Of a stretch of 40,570 nucleotides of DNA, positions 40,479 to 40,570 are shown piece by piece. The notes under the pieces were generated by a model. It was not told the origin of the DNA and searched no databases. It saw only the letters and a program-made list of their open reading frames with translations. Numbering within the stretch: position 1 is the stretch's first letter; each line of letters opens with the position of its first letter. This DNA comes from E44-bin46 sp964354655. GTDB taxonomy: Bacteria; Chloroflexota; Dehalococcoidia; Dehalococcoidales; E44-bin46. Location: positions 1 to 40,570 of the forward strand of contig CAYHAL010000012.1 of the NCBI GenBank assembly GCA_964354655.1, given 5' to 3'. Both the position numbers and the translations under genes were made by a program.

Positions 40479-40540
40479 TGTTTAAGCAGTCTGGTGGGCT
40501 CATAAGCCGAAGACTGTTGGTTTGAATCCAACTCCCACTA
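40479..40540 (+). pseudogene. Degenerate initiator-tRNA-like sequence
   Basis: GCAGTCTGGT, then GGGCTCATAAGCCGAAG, then a perfect T-arm (GTTGG, TTTGAAT, CCAAC) line up with bacterial tRNA-fMet, including CAT at the anticodon. About 8 nt of the D-arm are absent, the anticodon stem does not pair, and the 5' acceptor strand does not match TCCCACT. A non-functional tRNA relic. Confidence 0.6.
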
Positions 40541-40570
40541 TCAATGAAAAAGACGAGGCACAGCTCTTGA

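Overview
The window looks like a chromosomal segment of an anaerobic Chloroflexota bacterium, most likely of the Dehalococcoidia. This rests on the style of the pyr operon, a protein set recalling Dehalococcoides relatives, frequent GTG/TTG starts and moderate GC. The class assignment is inference from gene content, not from a marker gene. No complete rRNA or tRNA gene, CRISPR array or insertion sequence is visible.

Layout. 1-500: a hairpin repeat and the decayed C-terminus of a type IIG restriction-modification protein. 523-5211: an arsenic resistance operon, arsR - arsP-like permease - two tandem paralogous small genes - CxxC redox protein - ArsF-like lipoprotein - ArsG/CcdA-like membrane protein - acr3. 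It meets a QueG-like 4Fe-4S protein tail to tail. 6099-15738: a pyrimidine operon (pyrR, pyrB, pyrC, carA, an unrelated AT-rich gene, carB, pyrK) behind a PyrR-type attenuator whose terminator hairpin also buries the pyrR ribosome binding site. carA has no ordinary start codon in the right place. 15858-17275: a six-bladed PD40 propeller lipoprotein and a YjbQ protein.

17282-25850 runs leftward: PPIase - hom - radical SAM/SPASM enzyme - a 57-codon Cys-tailed peptide gene - a large HD-domain protein - thrC - folE, plus mobB. The maturase, peptide and HD genes are AT-rich and sit between hom and thrC. The maturase and peptide look like an undescribed RiPP (ribosomally made, post-translationally modified peptide) locus. 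25964-27757 holds yggS, a HAD phosphatase and def.

27891-33200 is accessory DNA: a 5' half of tRNA-Pro, an excisionase-like gene, a LuxR remnant, a zinc-ribbon/sigma-like protein, a structured non-coding stretch with several strong terminators, a serpin lipoprotein, an XRE/ImmA pair and a MerR-like protein. 33484-40409 is a surface-secretion module: a two-component system, a SipW-type cargo protein, a Ser/His signal peptidase, a secreted Ig-like protein and a DUF5305-like membrane protein. The kinase promoter (read leftward) and the signal peptidase promoter (read rightward) are near copies, including an operator in the spacer and about 30 bp of transcribed DNA. This ties the two-component system to the secretion genes. 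A degenerate initiator-tRNA-like sequence lies at the right edge.

The strongest candidates for something new are the radical SAM enzyme with its CxxCxxC-tailed peptide, the duplicated promoter/operator of the secretion module, the likely AUA start of carA, and the pyrR leader that may act on both transcription and translation.
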